From Spinacia oleracea (taxonomy: Eukaryota > Streptophyta > Magnoliopsida > Caryophyllales > Amaranthaceae): DNA of 64,000 bases. Under the pieces are notes generated by a model. That model was not told where the DNA came from, ran no database searches, and was given only the letters and a program-made list of their open reading frames with translations. The stretch covers positions 19,058,001-19,122,000 of the forward strand of contig NC_079489.1 of NCBI RefSeq assembly GCF_020520425.1, written 5' to 3'. Positions 1 through 9,161 of this stretch are shown one piece after another (position 1 is the stretch's first letter; each line of letters starts with the position of its first letter). Position numbers and translations under genes: made by a program.

Positions 1-59
1 CGCATACAAATATTTGAGTTATATGTTCTTTGGATTTGAAGTATATGTTCATTTGCTAT

Positions 60-338
60 ATGTTTTTTGGGTATTTTAAAAACAGATACACTTTGACTGG
101 CACGTAGTTGTAGGAGAGTGCGTTGAATTTATTAAAATAAGATGAGAGTGAGGTAGTATATGAATTATTTATTATAGTAAAAAGATGAAATGAGTAAGTC
201 TGTGGACCACAAGAAAGAGAAAAATATTACGGAGTAATATAATTGGAAGTGGGGACCAACATGTAAACAAAAGTGTATCTCTTTTTAAAATACGGCCGTT
301 TAAGGAAAGTGTATCTCTTTTTAAAATACGGAGGGAGT
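60..338. mobile_element. Stowaway-like MITE with duplicated right end
   Basis: The right end reads AAAATACGGAGGGAGTA and pairs with a degraded left end near 71 (GTATTTTAAAAACAGATACAC against GTGTATCTCTTTTTAAAATAC). The right-terminal motif is present twice (about 270-291 and 308-330), a short direct duplication. A relative with the same doubled end lies at about 29690-29767. No coding content. The left boundary is approximate. Confidence 0.5.
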
Positions 339-343
339 ATATG

Positions 344-861
344 TGTCACGGTCCGAGTGTTTTGACACGGGATCGTGCGGCGCGCTCTTGCCTATAGGGC
401 GGCAAGGGCGCAAGCCTTGTACGGAAAGTGAATCTCAAGGCTTGGGGTACGAGCGGGTATTTGCTTCAAAATGGGCACCCATGCCTATTGGCGACAAGAG
501 CGAGGGTCGATGGTCGAACGGGGCGCTTGTGTGCGCACAACAGGCACAAGCGGGACCGTCGACGAGAATGTATCTGTTTTGAGGAGACTTTGTTGGGTCT
601 TAGAAAGCTTAAAAAACATGCGACAACACAATATCTATAAAGGCTAGCAACAACGCAAGTAATTAAGCAAAGGCAATTTCTGATTAGAGGTATTGGTTCA
701 TACCCCTCATAGAGGTTTATTTTGAATTTGCTAAAACTTGCCATTGAGCACTGGAATTACAGTAACATAATAATTCTCTCTAAAGCCTAGAAAACTATTA
801 GAAAGATCCTAGAAAGCAATAGAAAAGAGAAATACAAGTAAAGGAAGGTTGGATTCTAACA
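344..861 (-). repeat. 3' LTR of the gag-protease element
   Basis: On the minus strand the LTR runs from TGTTAGAATCC (851-861) to GTGACA (344-349), 518 bp with TG...CA ends. Its terminal part is repeated at 2825-2927 on the same strand, and its first ~410 bp at 7288-7700 on the opposite strand. Together the two pieces make one complete second LTR copy. Confidence 0.85.
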
Positions 862-988
862 TCCTCCACCACTTAAGCTGTCGACGCCCTCGTCGACTTA
901 CAAGAGTTACAAAAGATGAAAGAAAAAACTCATATTCTAAACTCTGTAGTCTTCTCTGAGCCGTTGGTTGATGGCGGTTGCTGGAGTC

Positions 989-2764
989 TTATTGAATCTT
1001 GTTGTGTCTTGATAGGTTGGTGAATCTTGTGAATCCAAGTCTTCCTTGTTTCTGGTTTCTGGCTCGGAGCGGCTGGGCTTGAGCTTGTATCTTGTTTATG
1101 ATGCGAGGGAGTATATGAGATGTCGCCTTTCTGAGTGGCTCCATCACTCGCATTGCCGAAAGGTCTTGGCCCTTCTCTTTCGTCTTTGTGGGAGTACCTA
1201 TACTTCGAACTAGACAAGCTTGACCACCTGCTACAAGCAAAGAATTCAAGTGAGGAATTACAACTGCTTTGCTGGCGCGGAGGAACTCCAATCCAAGTAC
1301 AAGGTTGAATTCGTCCATGTTGGCGGCAGTGTAGTTCATTTTTCCTTCCCAGTCTCCCAACTTTCCTTCCACCTGTTCTGCCACACCAAGAATCGGCTTG
1401 GCTTTAGAGTTGACGGATTTTATGCTACCGCCTCCTTTCTTGAGCACTAACCTCAATTTTCGGGCTTCTGCTTCGGTCACAAAGTTGTGAGAGGCGCCGG
1501 TGTCGACCATGGCTCGAGCATTCCTCCCATTCACCAGAAGGTCCACATACATCATATCTGCGGAGCCTTATCTTGTCTTGGGGGTCTCTTTCCCCATTGC
1601 ATACATCATGTAGACGGAGCTCATTCTGCGGGGCTCATCGTCCTCACTGCCTACTTCTTGTTCTGTCTCTTTTGGGGTTTCCTCCACGGACATGGCCGAG
1701 AACTTCCTCTGTAGGTTGTCGATCTCCCCTTTGTGTTTGCACTTCCACCATTTGTGTGGGCCTCGACATAGCAAACAATTAAGTCTACTAATGTTTCCAG
1801 AGGGCGTGCTGATCTTGGATTCCTTTGTTGATACAGAAGGTGATGACCAGGATGTCTGTGAATCTCCTCCCCCTTTTCCTTTCTTGAATCCCCCAACTGA
1901 GCTGGACGACACCCTTGACTCACTTCTCGCACTCTTGGGTGATCTTGGAGTCGGTCCCTCCAAGCTTGTAGGCATCCCCCTTGTTCCTTCTTCCGAGCGA
2001 CGTCCCCTCCATGCGGAGTAGTCCATTAATCGCTCTGCAGCAGTCATAGCGGCCGAAAGCGTGTCAACTTTCGCCCTCAATACTTCACGCTACGCCCATT
2101 CTTGTAGCCCGTGAACAAAGTTGAACAACCGATCCTTCTCATTTATGTCTCAGATGTCCAACATGCAGGCCAAGTATTCCTTCACATAGTCGCGTACAGA
2201 GCCCTTGTGGCAGATCTCCTGTAGCTTCATTCTTGCAACAAACTCGGTGTTCTCGGGATAGAACTGATCTTTGAGTTCCTTCTTGAACTCTTCCCAAGTG
2301 TCTATATTTATTTTCCCCTCTTCGATATCGGCGTGCTTTGTGCGCCACCATAGTTTTGCATCATCCGACAAATGCATGGTCGCGGTATCCACCTTTAGAT
2401 TGTCACTCAGTTGACAAATTCTGAAATACTGCTCCATGTCGAAGAGGAAGTTATCAACTTCCTTCGAGTCTCTAGCACCACAGTAGTCTCGAGGCTTCGG
2501 AGGTTTGATCTTCATCGCACCACCTCAACTCGAGTCAATCCTTGCAGCGTGCATCAGGGTCGCACACTTGTCTTGGGCATCTTCAGCTTGCCCTTTTACA
2601 AAACTCAATTGCTCATGCAGTCCTTCTCTTTCTTGCATGAGTTCGCCGACCGCATTCTCGAGTCTCTCTATTTCTTTGGCTTGGCCAATCACAATTTCCT
2701 CGAGTCGGGTCCAGGTTTCTGACTTGCCCTCTAGCCAGGCTAGTCTTTCTTCGATTGATTCCAT
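989..2764 (-). pseudogene. gag-protease polyprotein, interrupted by stop codons
   Basis: One continuous minus-strand frame with four in-frame stops. In order it holds an N-terminal coiled coil (2764-2528), a retrotransposon gag domain (2515-2153, with the W-W and FYPEN region), a zinc-knuckle-like segment (CLLC, then H and C, near 1770), and an aspartic protease with DTGAS (1555 downward). Stops lie at 2525 (TGA), 2150 (TGA), about 2105 (TAG) and 1568 (TAA). Each can be explained by a C-to-T change of CGA, CAG or CAA, the pattern expected of methylation-linked decay. The frame ends at 989 without any polymerase domain. It belongs to the Ty3/gypsy gag-pro type; the lineage was not resolved. 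Confidence 0.8.
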
Positions 2765-2824
2765 CTCAGATTGCTTGCGTGGGTCTCTCGGTGCCTAGGT
2801 TTGAACCTTGGCTCTGATACCAAC

Positions 2825-2927
2825 TGTCACAGTCCGAGTGTTTTGACACCGGATCATGCGGCGCACTCTTGCCTATGGGGCGGAAAGGGCGCAAGCATTG
2901 TGCGGAAAGTGAATCTCAAGGCTCGGT
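2825..2927 (-). repeat. Remaining end of the 5' LTR, cut at an inversion breakpoint
   Basis: It matches 344-441 of the 3' LTR (CGGATC, GCGGCGC and AAGTGAATCTCAAGGCT are shared) and stops abruptly at 2927. The sequence that should follow is found inverted at 7288-7700. Confidence 0.8.
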
Positions 2928-3012
2928 TCTTATGTATAAATCACAAAAGGAAATCAAAGGAACTTGTGTGAATAGTGTCAAAAATCTATGTAAACAAGAA
3001 CGGAGGAATTAT
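2928..3012. mobile_element. Half of a Stowaway-like MITE, separated by inversion
   Basis: Read on the minus strand, this piece begins TTCCTCCGTTCTTG and carries the CACTATTCACACAAG motif typical of the MITE family seen whole at 31329-31570 (which has CACTATTCATATAATC). The other half of such an element, GTAGGGTCTTGTTAAATTTG to AAAGAACAAAGGAAGTA, lies at 7701-7851. The two halves join into one full element if 2928-7700 is turned round. Confidence 0.7.
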
Positions 3013-4389
3013 TTAATAAAAAAAAATACTTAAAAATTAAACTAAGTAAAACTTCACTTGTTAAGTATAAAATTTATATCAATAATAAACTTAACTTGTT
3101 ACCTAAAAGCTCGATCATTACAACCTTTATATAAGTGATATTGCATACTATTAACATATAACTAATCAATCACTAGTTTGTCTATATTTTTGCCATACAT
3201 TTTCAATAAGGTCTTCCTTGAGAGATTTGTGATCTAATGTTAAACATGAGAGGAGAAAATTAAGATTCTTTTGTGATCTAAAGTGGATCAATATTGGTGT
3301 CTATTCATAGACCATAAAAAAATAAAGACATTTATATAAAAAAAAATGAGTTGTAATATTTATTTTATGGGCATCATTTGCAATGAGTATGTATTTTTAA
3401 CACAACAAATCTATGTCATAAATCAGAAGCGATTTCCTTCAATAATGCTCGAAAATACATTAATTCCCAAAATATGTCATATTTTAGTAAATTCCCACTA
3501 TACCGTCCACGTCAGCAAGATAGCCGGGATAATTTTTTTTATAAATCAACAATAAATCGCTAAGTGAAACAGCGGCTTAAAGGGTAAATCGCTATTTGAA
3601 ATAGCGACTTATGTGTTTAATGAGCCACCATTTTAGATAGCCGTTTACATTATCAAAAGCTTTCCTGTCAGACGATCGACTTCCCCACGCGCGCGTGAAC
3701 TCACGCGCAGATATATATAAAAAAATCTCTCTGCTTCCATTTTTCATTTCGCGTTTCTGCATCTTCCTCCTTCCATCCCTCAGGTTTCTCTTTTCTCTCT
3801 CTTCTTCCTCCCACCTCATTTTCTCTCTCTTCTATTCCTCCTTCCATTATAAGAGAAGCCATACCTCAGCCGCCGTCTCCGTCGCCTCCCCACCGTCGTT
3901 GACCTCGCTGCCGCTACCCATCGATCTCGTCGCCGACATATCTCCCTTATCAAATTCGTCGGCGATCTCTCTTCCTCCTCAAGCTCAAGCTCAGCGACGA
4001 TCTCCACCGTCTTATTATCTGACATTATCATGGTAGAGTTTTTTTATTTGATTTTGATTTAGGTTTTTGATTTTAGGTTTTTTTCATATTCAATTTCACA
4101 CTAAAATCGCAGATCTAAGGTTTCGTTCCTGCTATCCCACTTTTTGGAGTAACGACGTAGCCGTTTTGACGTTTGATCATGTCGTGTCGACCAGGTGTTG
4201 TCGTGTCACAGGTTACGACGCGTCGGGTGAACAGGTCGGACGTGGTGTCAGGCGACGATGTACAGGCAACAAGCGACAAGCGACGAAAGATCGAGAGAAT
4301 AGGTTAAGTCTCAATCGCAAGGCCCAAGCTCTAAAGCGCCGTCAGGATAGTTTGAATTGGTCAAAAGAATATCCAGAGATCTCGTGAAC
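3013..4389. other. Unassigned AT-rich and CT-rich sequence
   Basis: 3013-3690 is AT-rich with no gene signal. 3690-4030 is strongly pyrimidine-rich (CTCTCTTCTTCC runs) with short open frames of low complexity, resembling a 5' leader. 4030-4389 has GTCG/TGTCGTG-rich stretches before the LTR of the next element. I recognise no protein in it. Confidence 0.4.
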
Positions 4390-4805
4390 TGTTGGACATA
4401 GCCATAAGACGTGGGAGCAGTGGCAACCAACTAACCCCTATTTCCTAGGGTTTTTCTCAACTGATCGAGCCGTTGGATTCAAGCTATATAAACAGGAGAC
4501 GACAGCCTTGAAGATATACGTTAACTCAAGCACTCAAGCAATCTAATAGCTATATATCATTCTAGCCATTGTTAAGCAATTATTGTATTATTTCCATTCT
4601 CGTAAAGTACTCTCTTTTTACTTAGATTATTAGGTTATCTAGTGGATAGGTAGCCTCATTGCTACCCGCGGTTTTTCCCTATTCCTGGATTTTCCGCGTC
4701 AACACCTCTTTGTGTCGTCTCTCCTTTATCTCTTTTCGCATTTATTTACTTAGTTAGTGTCGACCCAAGCCAAATGTCGCCCCTAGACGAAATTTGGCAT
4801 AAACA
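4390..4805 (+). repeat. Probable LTR of a Tat-type gypsy relic
   Basis: The right boundary is clear: ...GGCATAAACA ends at 4805, just before a primer binding site. A TATA-like CTATATAAACAG lies at 4484-4495. The left boundary at TGTTGGAC (4390) is a guess from the TGTT/AACA ends; no second copy is present to confirm it. Confidence 0.5.
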
Positions 4806-4807
4806 GT

Positions 4808-4826
4808 TTGGCGCCGTCTGTGGGGA
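4808..4826 (+). other. Retrotransposon primer binding site (Tat type)
   Basis: TTGGCGCCGTCTGTGGGGA, identical over its whole length to the site at 42435-42453 of the intact Tat element, directly follows an LTR end ...ACA. This form is common in plant Tat-lineage elements. Confidence 0.8.
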
Positions 4827-4877
4827 CATTAGCTAGGCTTTCCACAAAAAATTCCCTCAAAAAACACCACTTTCAAA

Positions 4878-5174
4878 ATGACTTCTGGAGACATGACACT
4901 CGCACAGATGAAAGCGGCCTACGACAAGGCCCAGGCCGAGTTGGCTCGTGAGAAGGCGGAGCACGCCCGTGTCGTCGCCCAAAACGAGCCACTCGCCTCC
5001 GAGAACCAGTCCTCCAAAGCCTCGGTAGAGAATATTCAGAAAGAGCTAGAGTCCGCAAAAAGCAACAAGTACCCGTCGCGTCTCAAACTTGGTGGAATGA
5101 CAAAGAAGCTGACATATGAAATGCCCGATGATGAGACATTTATGAGAAATAATATTTTCCAAGAGAAATCCTAA
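4878..5174 (+). pseudogene. N-terminal gag fragment of a Tat-type element
   Basis: An open frame of 98 codons starts 52 bp after the primer binding site. It is charged and helical, rich in Ala, Glu and Lys (residues 8-60 look like a coiled coil), then KLTYEMPDDETFM, which resembles gag N-termini before the conserved core. The rest of gag and all of pol are missing: similarity ends near 5140 and AT-rich spacer follows. It is an old truncated relic on the plus strand, inside the inverted segment. Confidence 0.6.
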
Positions 5175-5286
5175 TTAATGGTTTCAGTTAAATATTTCTT
5201 TAGAATAAAGGGGATATCCACTTCCTAAATTACAATGTTTTTGCAAAAGCGACAAATAAAAAGGAACGAGGGAGTATCTTTTACCC

Positions 5287-5651
5287 CCCCCCGTCTCATT
5301 TTATTATTTACGTTTGGTATTATGCACACGATTGAAAAATAATTAATGTGAACAAAGATTCCTTTTTTTACTTAAAAAATGCAAATTATATTTATTAATA
5401 CTAATATTTTCACTGTTATCCAAAATTTGACATTGGAAAAATGAGAAAGATTTAATGTTCCATCAGAAAAATGTGAGAAATTTAATAGCCTAATGAATTT
5501 GATTGGTTTAAATAATTATTTGGCACGATTTTTGACAAAATATTCGGAACTCTTATATTATAATATAAAATAAAATATTCCAAGCTTAAAGATTAAAATG
5601 GGACACTAGAAACGAAAAGTGTAAAGAATAAAAAGGGTGGAGGGAATAGTT
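5287..5651. mobile_element. MITE, Stowaway-like
   Basis: Left end CCCGTCTCATTTTATTATTT pairs imperfectly with the right end, which reads TAAAGAATAAAAAGGGTGGA then GGGAATAG. The interior is AT-rich without coding potential. Boundaries are to within a few bases. Confidence 0.5.
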
Positions 5652-6473
5652 TATACTAAAATGAATTTTATAAAAAAAATTACTCTGTCCGTCTCTTTTT
5701 GTTCTTTACATTTTCCTTTTTGGGTGTCTCAAAATATTCTTTACATTTCCTTTTATATTATCACGTAAATGCTTTAATATTCTATCAAAACTTGTGTTCA
5801 ATGATTCTTTTAACCAACTAAATTCATTTTTTCATTTAATCTCTCACACTTTTCTATTGGAACATTAAAACTTTCTCATTTTTCTAATATCAGAATTTTG
5901 ATAAAAGTGAAAACATTATACATAAACGTAAATTTTCTTGTTTAAGGCTCTGTTTGACGATATTAGCTGAAATTGAGCTAAAACTGATAAGGTACCTGAA
6001 ACTAGTAAGGTAGCATCTGAAATTAATAAGGTGTTGAAACTGATAAATAGTTATTTACATTACCTGTTTGGTAAAACTATTTTTTGAAAGTACCTGAAAT
6101 TTAAAGTTTTTTAAGTGATATTTTAAATATTTCCTCATTTAAATATTTTTGTTGTAAATAGTTATAAATAGAATATTGAATCTCGATTAACTCCTTTTTT
6201 CCTATTGTAATTGATAATTTATACGGTGAACAACGAATCTTTATTTTTTTTAGAAAAAAACAAGTACTACATTTTGATTTTTGAGGGTACTTTGGTTCAA
6301 TTTTTTTTTAAAAAGATCCAACCTTTTCTTCAAAACAAATGCAGAGTTAAAACTTAAGTAACAAAAGAAAAATGCATAAAATATATAACCCACTTACCTT
6401 ACCTTCCCCAATCCCACCTACCCCTCAAAGTGGCTAACATCAAAACCCAAATCACCACGTGATGTCTCTCTCA

Positions 6474-6499
6474 CCCCCCCCCCCCCCCCCCCCCCCCCC
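6474..6499 (+). repeat. Poly-C run of 26 bases
   Basis: An uninterrupted run of C from 6474 to 6499 inside the Harbinger-like element. Length is likely variable or uncertain in the assembly. Confidence 0.9.
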
Positions 6500-6634
6500 T
6501 ACTTCTTCTTGAAACAAAATTGAAGATTAGTTCTGCGATATTTATTGTTATTCATATATGTCGTTGGTTATATACTCATATGTTATCTTTGTATGTTTTT
6601 TTCCCCCTGAATTTGATTTTTCAAAAGGTCTTTC

Positions 6635-6935
6635 GCGCACAAGGTGTACAATAAATTTATTGTACACCAAGATAATTTTTACCCATTTGTTTATAACTTT
6701 AACCTAGTTTTGATTAACTTTTATATTAGTAAAAAAATTTAATAGATAAATATTTTAAAGGGTTAAATGATTAATTTTATACATTGTTATTGATTTTAAA
6801 GAAATAAGTTTTACTAAAATGAAAAAAATTACCACTAAAAATAGATAACTTTTACCTATATAAGCTTAACTTTTAAGCATTTTGAGTTAACTTTTACTCC
6901 GGTGTACAATAAATATTGTACACCCTTTGTAAATA
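6635..6935. mobile_element. Small element with hairpin ends
   Basis: Both ends carry self-complementary sequence: GGTGTACAATAAAT followed by its own complement at about 6641-6667, and GGTGTACAATA/TATTGTACACC at about 6901-6924. The ~240 bp between is AT-rich and non-coding. It lies within the Harbinger-like element, a third nesting level. The family is not recognised. Confidence 0.4.
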
Positions 6936-7287
6936 AGAATTTGTGTTGATTTTTTGAAATGATTTGCGAGTTAACGATAAATTTCAGTTACTGATATTTC
7001 AGCACCTTAAACCCAAACGTTACTCTGAATAACGTCTAGATTTAGTCAACTTATCCACCTTAAATTTTATTTCAGTTCTTTACCAAACCCTTCTAATATT
7101 TTAAGGTGACTTAAACTTTTAGCACCTAATCGTTTAAGGCGACTAAAAGAGGTTGTCAAACAGAGCCTAAATAAATAAAAAATAGAGGAATTTCAATGCA
7201 CATTAATTAGTCGTTAATAAACGTGTAAAAGGCCAGACGTAAAGAACAAAAAGAGACGGATGGAGTATAAAGTTATTTATGTCATAT

Positions 7288-7700
7288 TGTTAGAATCCAA
7301 CATTCCTTTACTTGTATTTCTCTTTTCTATTGCTTTCTAGGATCTTTCTAATAGTTTTCTAGGCTTTAGAGAGAATTATTATGTTACTGTAATTCCAGTG
7401 TTCACTGACAAGTTTTAGCTAATTCAAAATAAACCTCTATGAGAGTATGAGGGGTATGAACCAATACCTCTCATCGGAAATTGCCTTTGCTTAATTACTT
7501 GCGTTGTTGCTAGCCTTTATAGTTATTGTGTTGTCGCATGTTTTTTAAGCTTTCTAAGACCCAACAAAGTCTCCTCAAAACAGATACATTCTCGTCGACG
7601 GTCCCGCTTGTGCCTGTTGTGCGCACACAAGCGCCCCGTTCGACCCTCGCTCTTGTCACCAATAGGCAAGAGTGCCCATTCTGAAGCAAACACCCGCTCC
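7288..7700 (+). repeat. Displaced first part of the 5' LTR of the gag-protease element
   Basis: Starts TGTTAGAATCC at 7288 and is the reverse complement of about 430-861 up to CACCCGCTC near 7698, where it breaks off. It is exactly the part of the LTR missing at 2925-2930. The 5 bp before it (CATAT) is the reverse complement of the 5 bp left of the element (ATATG). Confidence 0.85.
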
Positions 7701-7851
7701 AGTTGTGTAGGGTCTTGTTAAATTTGTCTCAATAAATAATTTTTAAATATTAAATTTTTATAATATTTTTTCTTATCCATAATAGAAGATATTAATGTTT
7801 GAAATCGTGCCTAAATAATTATGTCATTTAAAAAAGAACAAAGGAAGTATT
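7701..7851. mobile_element. Second half of the MITE split by the inversion
   Basis: Carries GTAGGGTCTTGTTAAATTTG, the AT-rich middle, and the end AAAGAACAAAGGAAGTA, matching the second half of the family member at 31329-31570. It has no matching first half next to it; that half is at 2928-3012. Confidence 0.65.
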
Positions 7852-7943
7852 TATTAGCCGATTATAAAATTTAATTAATAAACAATTAATATGCCACTAA
7901 CGTAGTTAATAATGATCAATTATGCCACTAATAATTTGATCAA

Positions 7944-8078
7944 TTATTGCAAATCAAGTTCCGCCAAAGTTGTGATGCTTCTTACCCATCTATATATTTA
8001 TATCATATTATCATGAGATATAATTATATAGATGGGGTAAGAAGCATCACAACTTTGGCGAAACTTGATTTGCAATAA
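7944..8078. repeat. 135 bp palindrome with about 50 bp arms
   Basis: Left arm begins TTATTGCAAATCAAGTTCCG (7944), right arm ends CGAAACTTGATTTGCAATAA (8078). The arms match through CCAAAGTTGTGATGCTTCTT and on to ACCCATCTATATA with about two mismatches and leave a loop of roughly 30 bases. A transcript would fold into a long hairpin. No target duplication was recognised. Confidence 0.8.
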
Positions 8079-8119
8079 TATGCCGGCCTATTTTTTCCCT
8101 CAAAATAAAAAAATAAAAA

Positions 8120-8674
8120 GGCAAATTTGTTAAAAAGGACCTTTTATAACCCAAATTTTGCGAGAAAGGACCTTATATAATTTTTTTTGTGAAAACATAC
8201 CTTAATGTAAATTTTTTTGCGAGAAAGGACCTTATATAATTTTTTTTTGTGAAATCACACCTTAATGTAATTTTTTTTTTGCGAAAGACAACCAAAAATA
8301 AATTTCCAGCATTGACTGAGCTTTTTCGGCCATTGACTTGCACGTGAGAAGCACGCGTGGCTTTATTTTGCTAATCACACCCAATTTTCCTCCAAAATTC
8401 TAAGCTTTAAAACCTAAAGTTGAAAAAAAAATCGAAATAAAATCAAGCTTGAAAATTCAAGACTCGGGAAAATCAATGTCTTTAGCCAACGTAAGCCACA
8501 CGTGCTGCTCACGTGCAAGTCAATGGCCGGAAAAGCTAAATCAATGCCGGAAACTTCCCTTAGGTCCTTTCTCGCAAAAAAAATTACTTTAAGGTGTGTT
8601 CTCACAAAAAAAATTATATAAGGTCATTTCTCGCAAAATTTGAGTTATAAAAGGTCCTTTTTGGCAAATTTGCC
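8120..8674. mobile_element. Mutator-like element (MULE), non-autonomous, long inverted ends
   Basis: A 555 bp element whose ends start GGCAAATTTG and end CAAATTTGCC, flanked by a perfect 9 bp duplication AAATAAAAA (8111-8119 and 8675-8683), the hallmark of Mutator elements. Arms of about 230 bp contain a ~55 bp unit (GCGAGAAAGGACCTTATATA) in two or more tandem copies and end in a GCACGTGAG segment. The ~100 bp middle codes for nothing. It shares terminal structure with the element at 27618-28523. Confidence 0.8.
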
Positions 8675-8683
8675 AAATAAAAA

Positions 8684-9161
8684 TAGATGGGGTAAGATGA
8701 TGTAGGAGAGAGATGATATTTTTGACGTTTGATAAATACGTGTGTTTGACAAAATTGGCCGACCACATCCTACACAGCACCACCGCCCCCTTCCTATTTG
8801 CGCTAGATGTATGATTTTTTTTATCAAAAAAAAGATGGCATAGAATGCTTCCAATTTGATTATGGCCACGAACCTAAAGTCTTTTGTACATACTCCGTAA
8901 AACTATTGTACTAGGAAGAACCCGATTTGTTTTTTTGTTTTTTTTATGACCTACTACCTAAAAAGTTGAACATTTGATTTTTACACCCCTTAACGAATTC
9001 CGTCCAAGAATTTTTTTGTGTGACCCACATCTTCCACAAGCCCCTAGTGGCCTCGTCTACTTGATTTTGTAGCTTGATTCAAATAAGGGTTCATTGATGG
9101 GATTCATTGTTGTGGTTATTAGTTTATATTCAGGGATGGTGAAATGCAGATCCTTTTCCAC
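8684..9161. other. Spacer without recognised features
   Basis: AT-rich sequence between the MULE and the PPR pseudogene. Begins TAGATGGGGTAAGA, also found in the right arm of the palindrome at about 8030, which suggests the MULE landed in a copy of that repeat. No gene seen. Confidence 0.4.

Larger units (their letters stand above)
344..2927 (-). mobile_element. Truncated gag-protease Ty3/gypsy-type LTR retrotransposon
   Basis: The element reads on the minus strand. A complete 3' LTR (344-861) is preceded by a purine tract (GTGGTGGAGGA, minus strand, at 862 and up). The body codes only for gag and protease. A primer binding site matching the initiator-Met tRNA type (TTGGTATCAGAGCC on the minus strand, about 2808-2823) abuts the last 103 bp of the 5' LTR (2825-2927). 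No reverse transcriptase, RNase H or integrase is present, so it is non-autonomous. The rest of the 5' LTR is found in opposite orientation at 7288-7700. The 5 bp ATATG at 339-343 reappears as CATAT at 7283-7287, the expected target-site duplication after an inversion. Confidence 0.85.
5946..7167. mobile_element. PIF/Harbinger-like non-autonomous element
   Basis: Terminal inverted repeats GGCTCTGTTTGAC and GTCAAACAGAGCC are flanked by TAA (5943-5945 and 7168-7170), the three-base target duplication of PIF/Harbinger elements. It is 1,222 bp, AT-rich and has no transposase. It contains a 26-base poly-C run and a smaller hairpin-ended insertion. Confidence 0.7.
5683..7265. mobile_element. Stowaway-like MITE split by a nested insertion
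   Basis: Ends CTCTGTCCGTCTCTTTTTGT (5683) and ACAAAAAGAGACGGATGGAG (to 7265) are near-perfect inverted repeats flanked by TA on both sides (5681-5682, 7266-7267), the Stowaway target duplication. About 1.2 kb of its length is the Harbinger-like element at 5946-7167. Confidence 0.75.

Noticed and set aside
3695..4036. 113-codon frame rich in Ser, Leu and Pro
   Set aside because: It follows a pyrimidine-rich tract that gives Ser/Leu codons by composition. No motif and no splice context supports a gene.
7944..8078. MicroRNA precursor
   Set aside because: The arms are almost perfectly paired over ~50 bp, unlike the bulged short duplexes of typical plant miRNA genes; a foldback repeat is more likely. 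Listed as a finding, not as an RNA gene.
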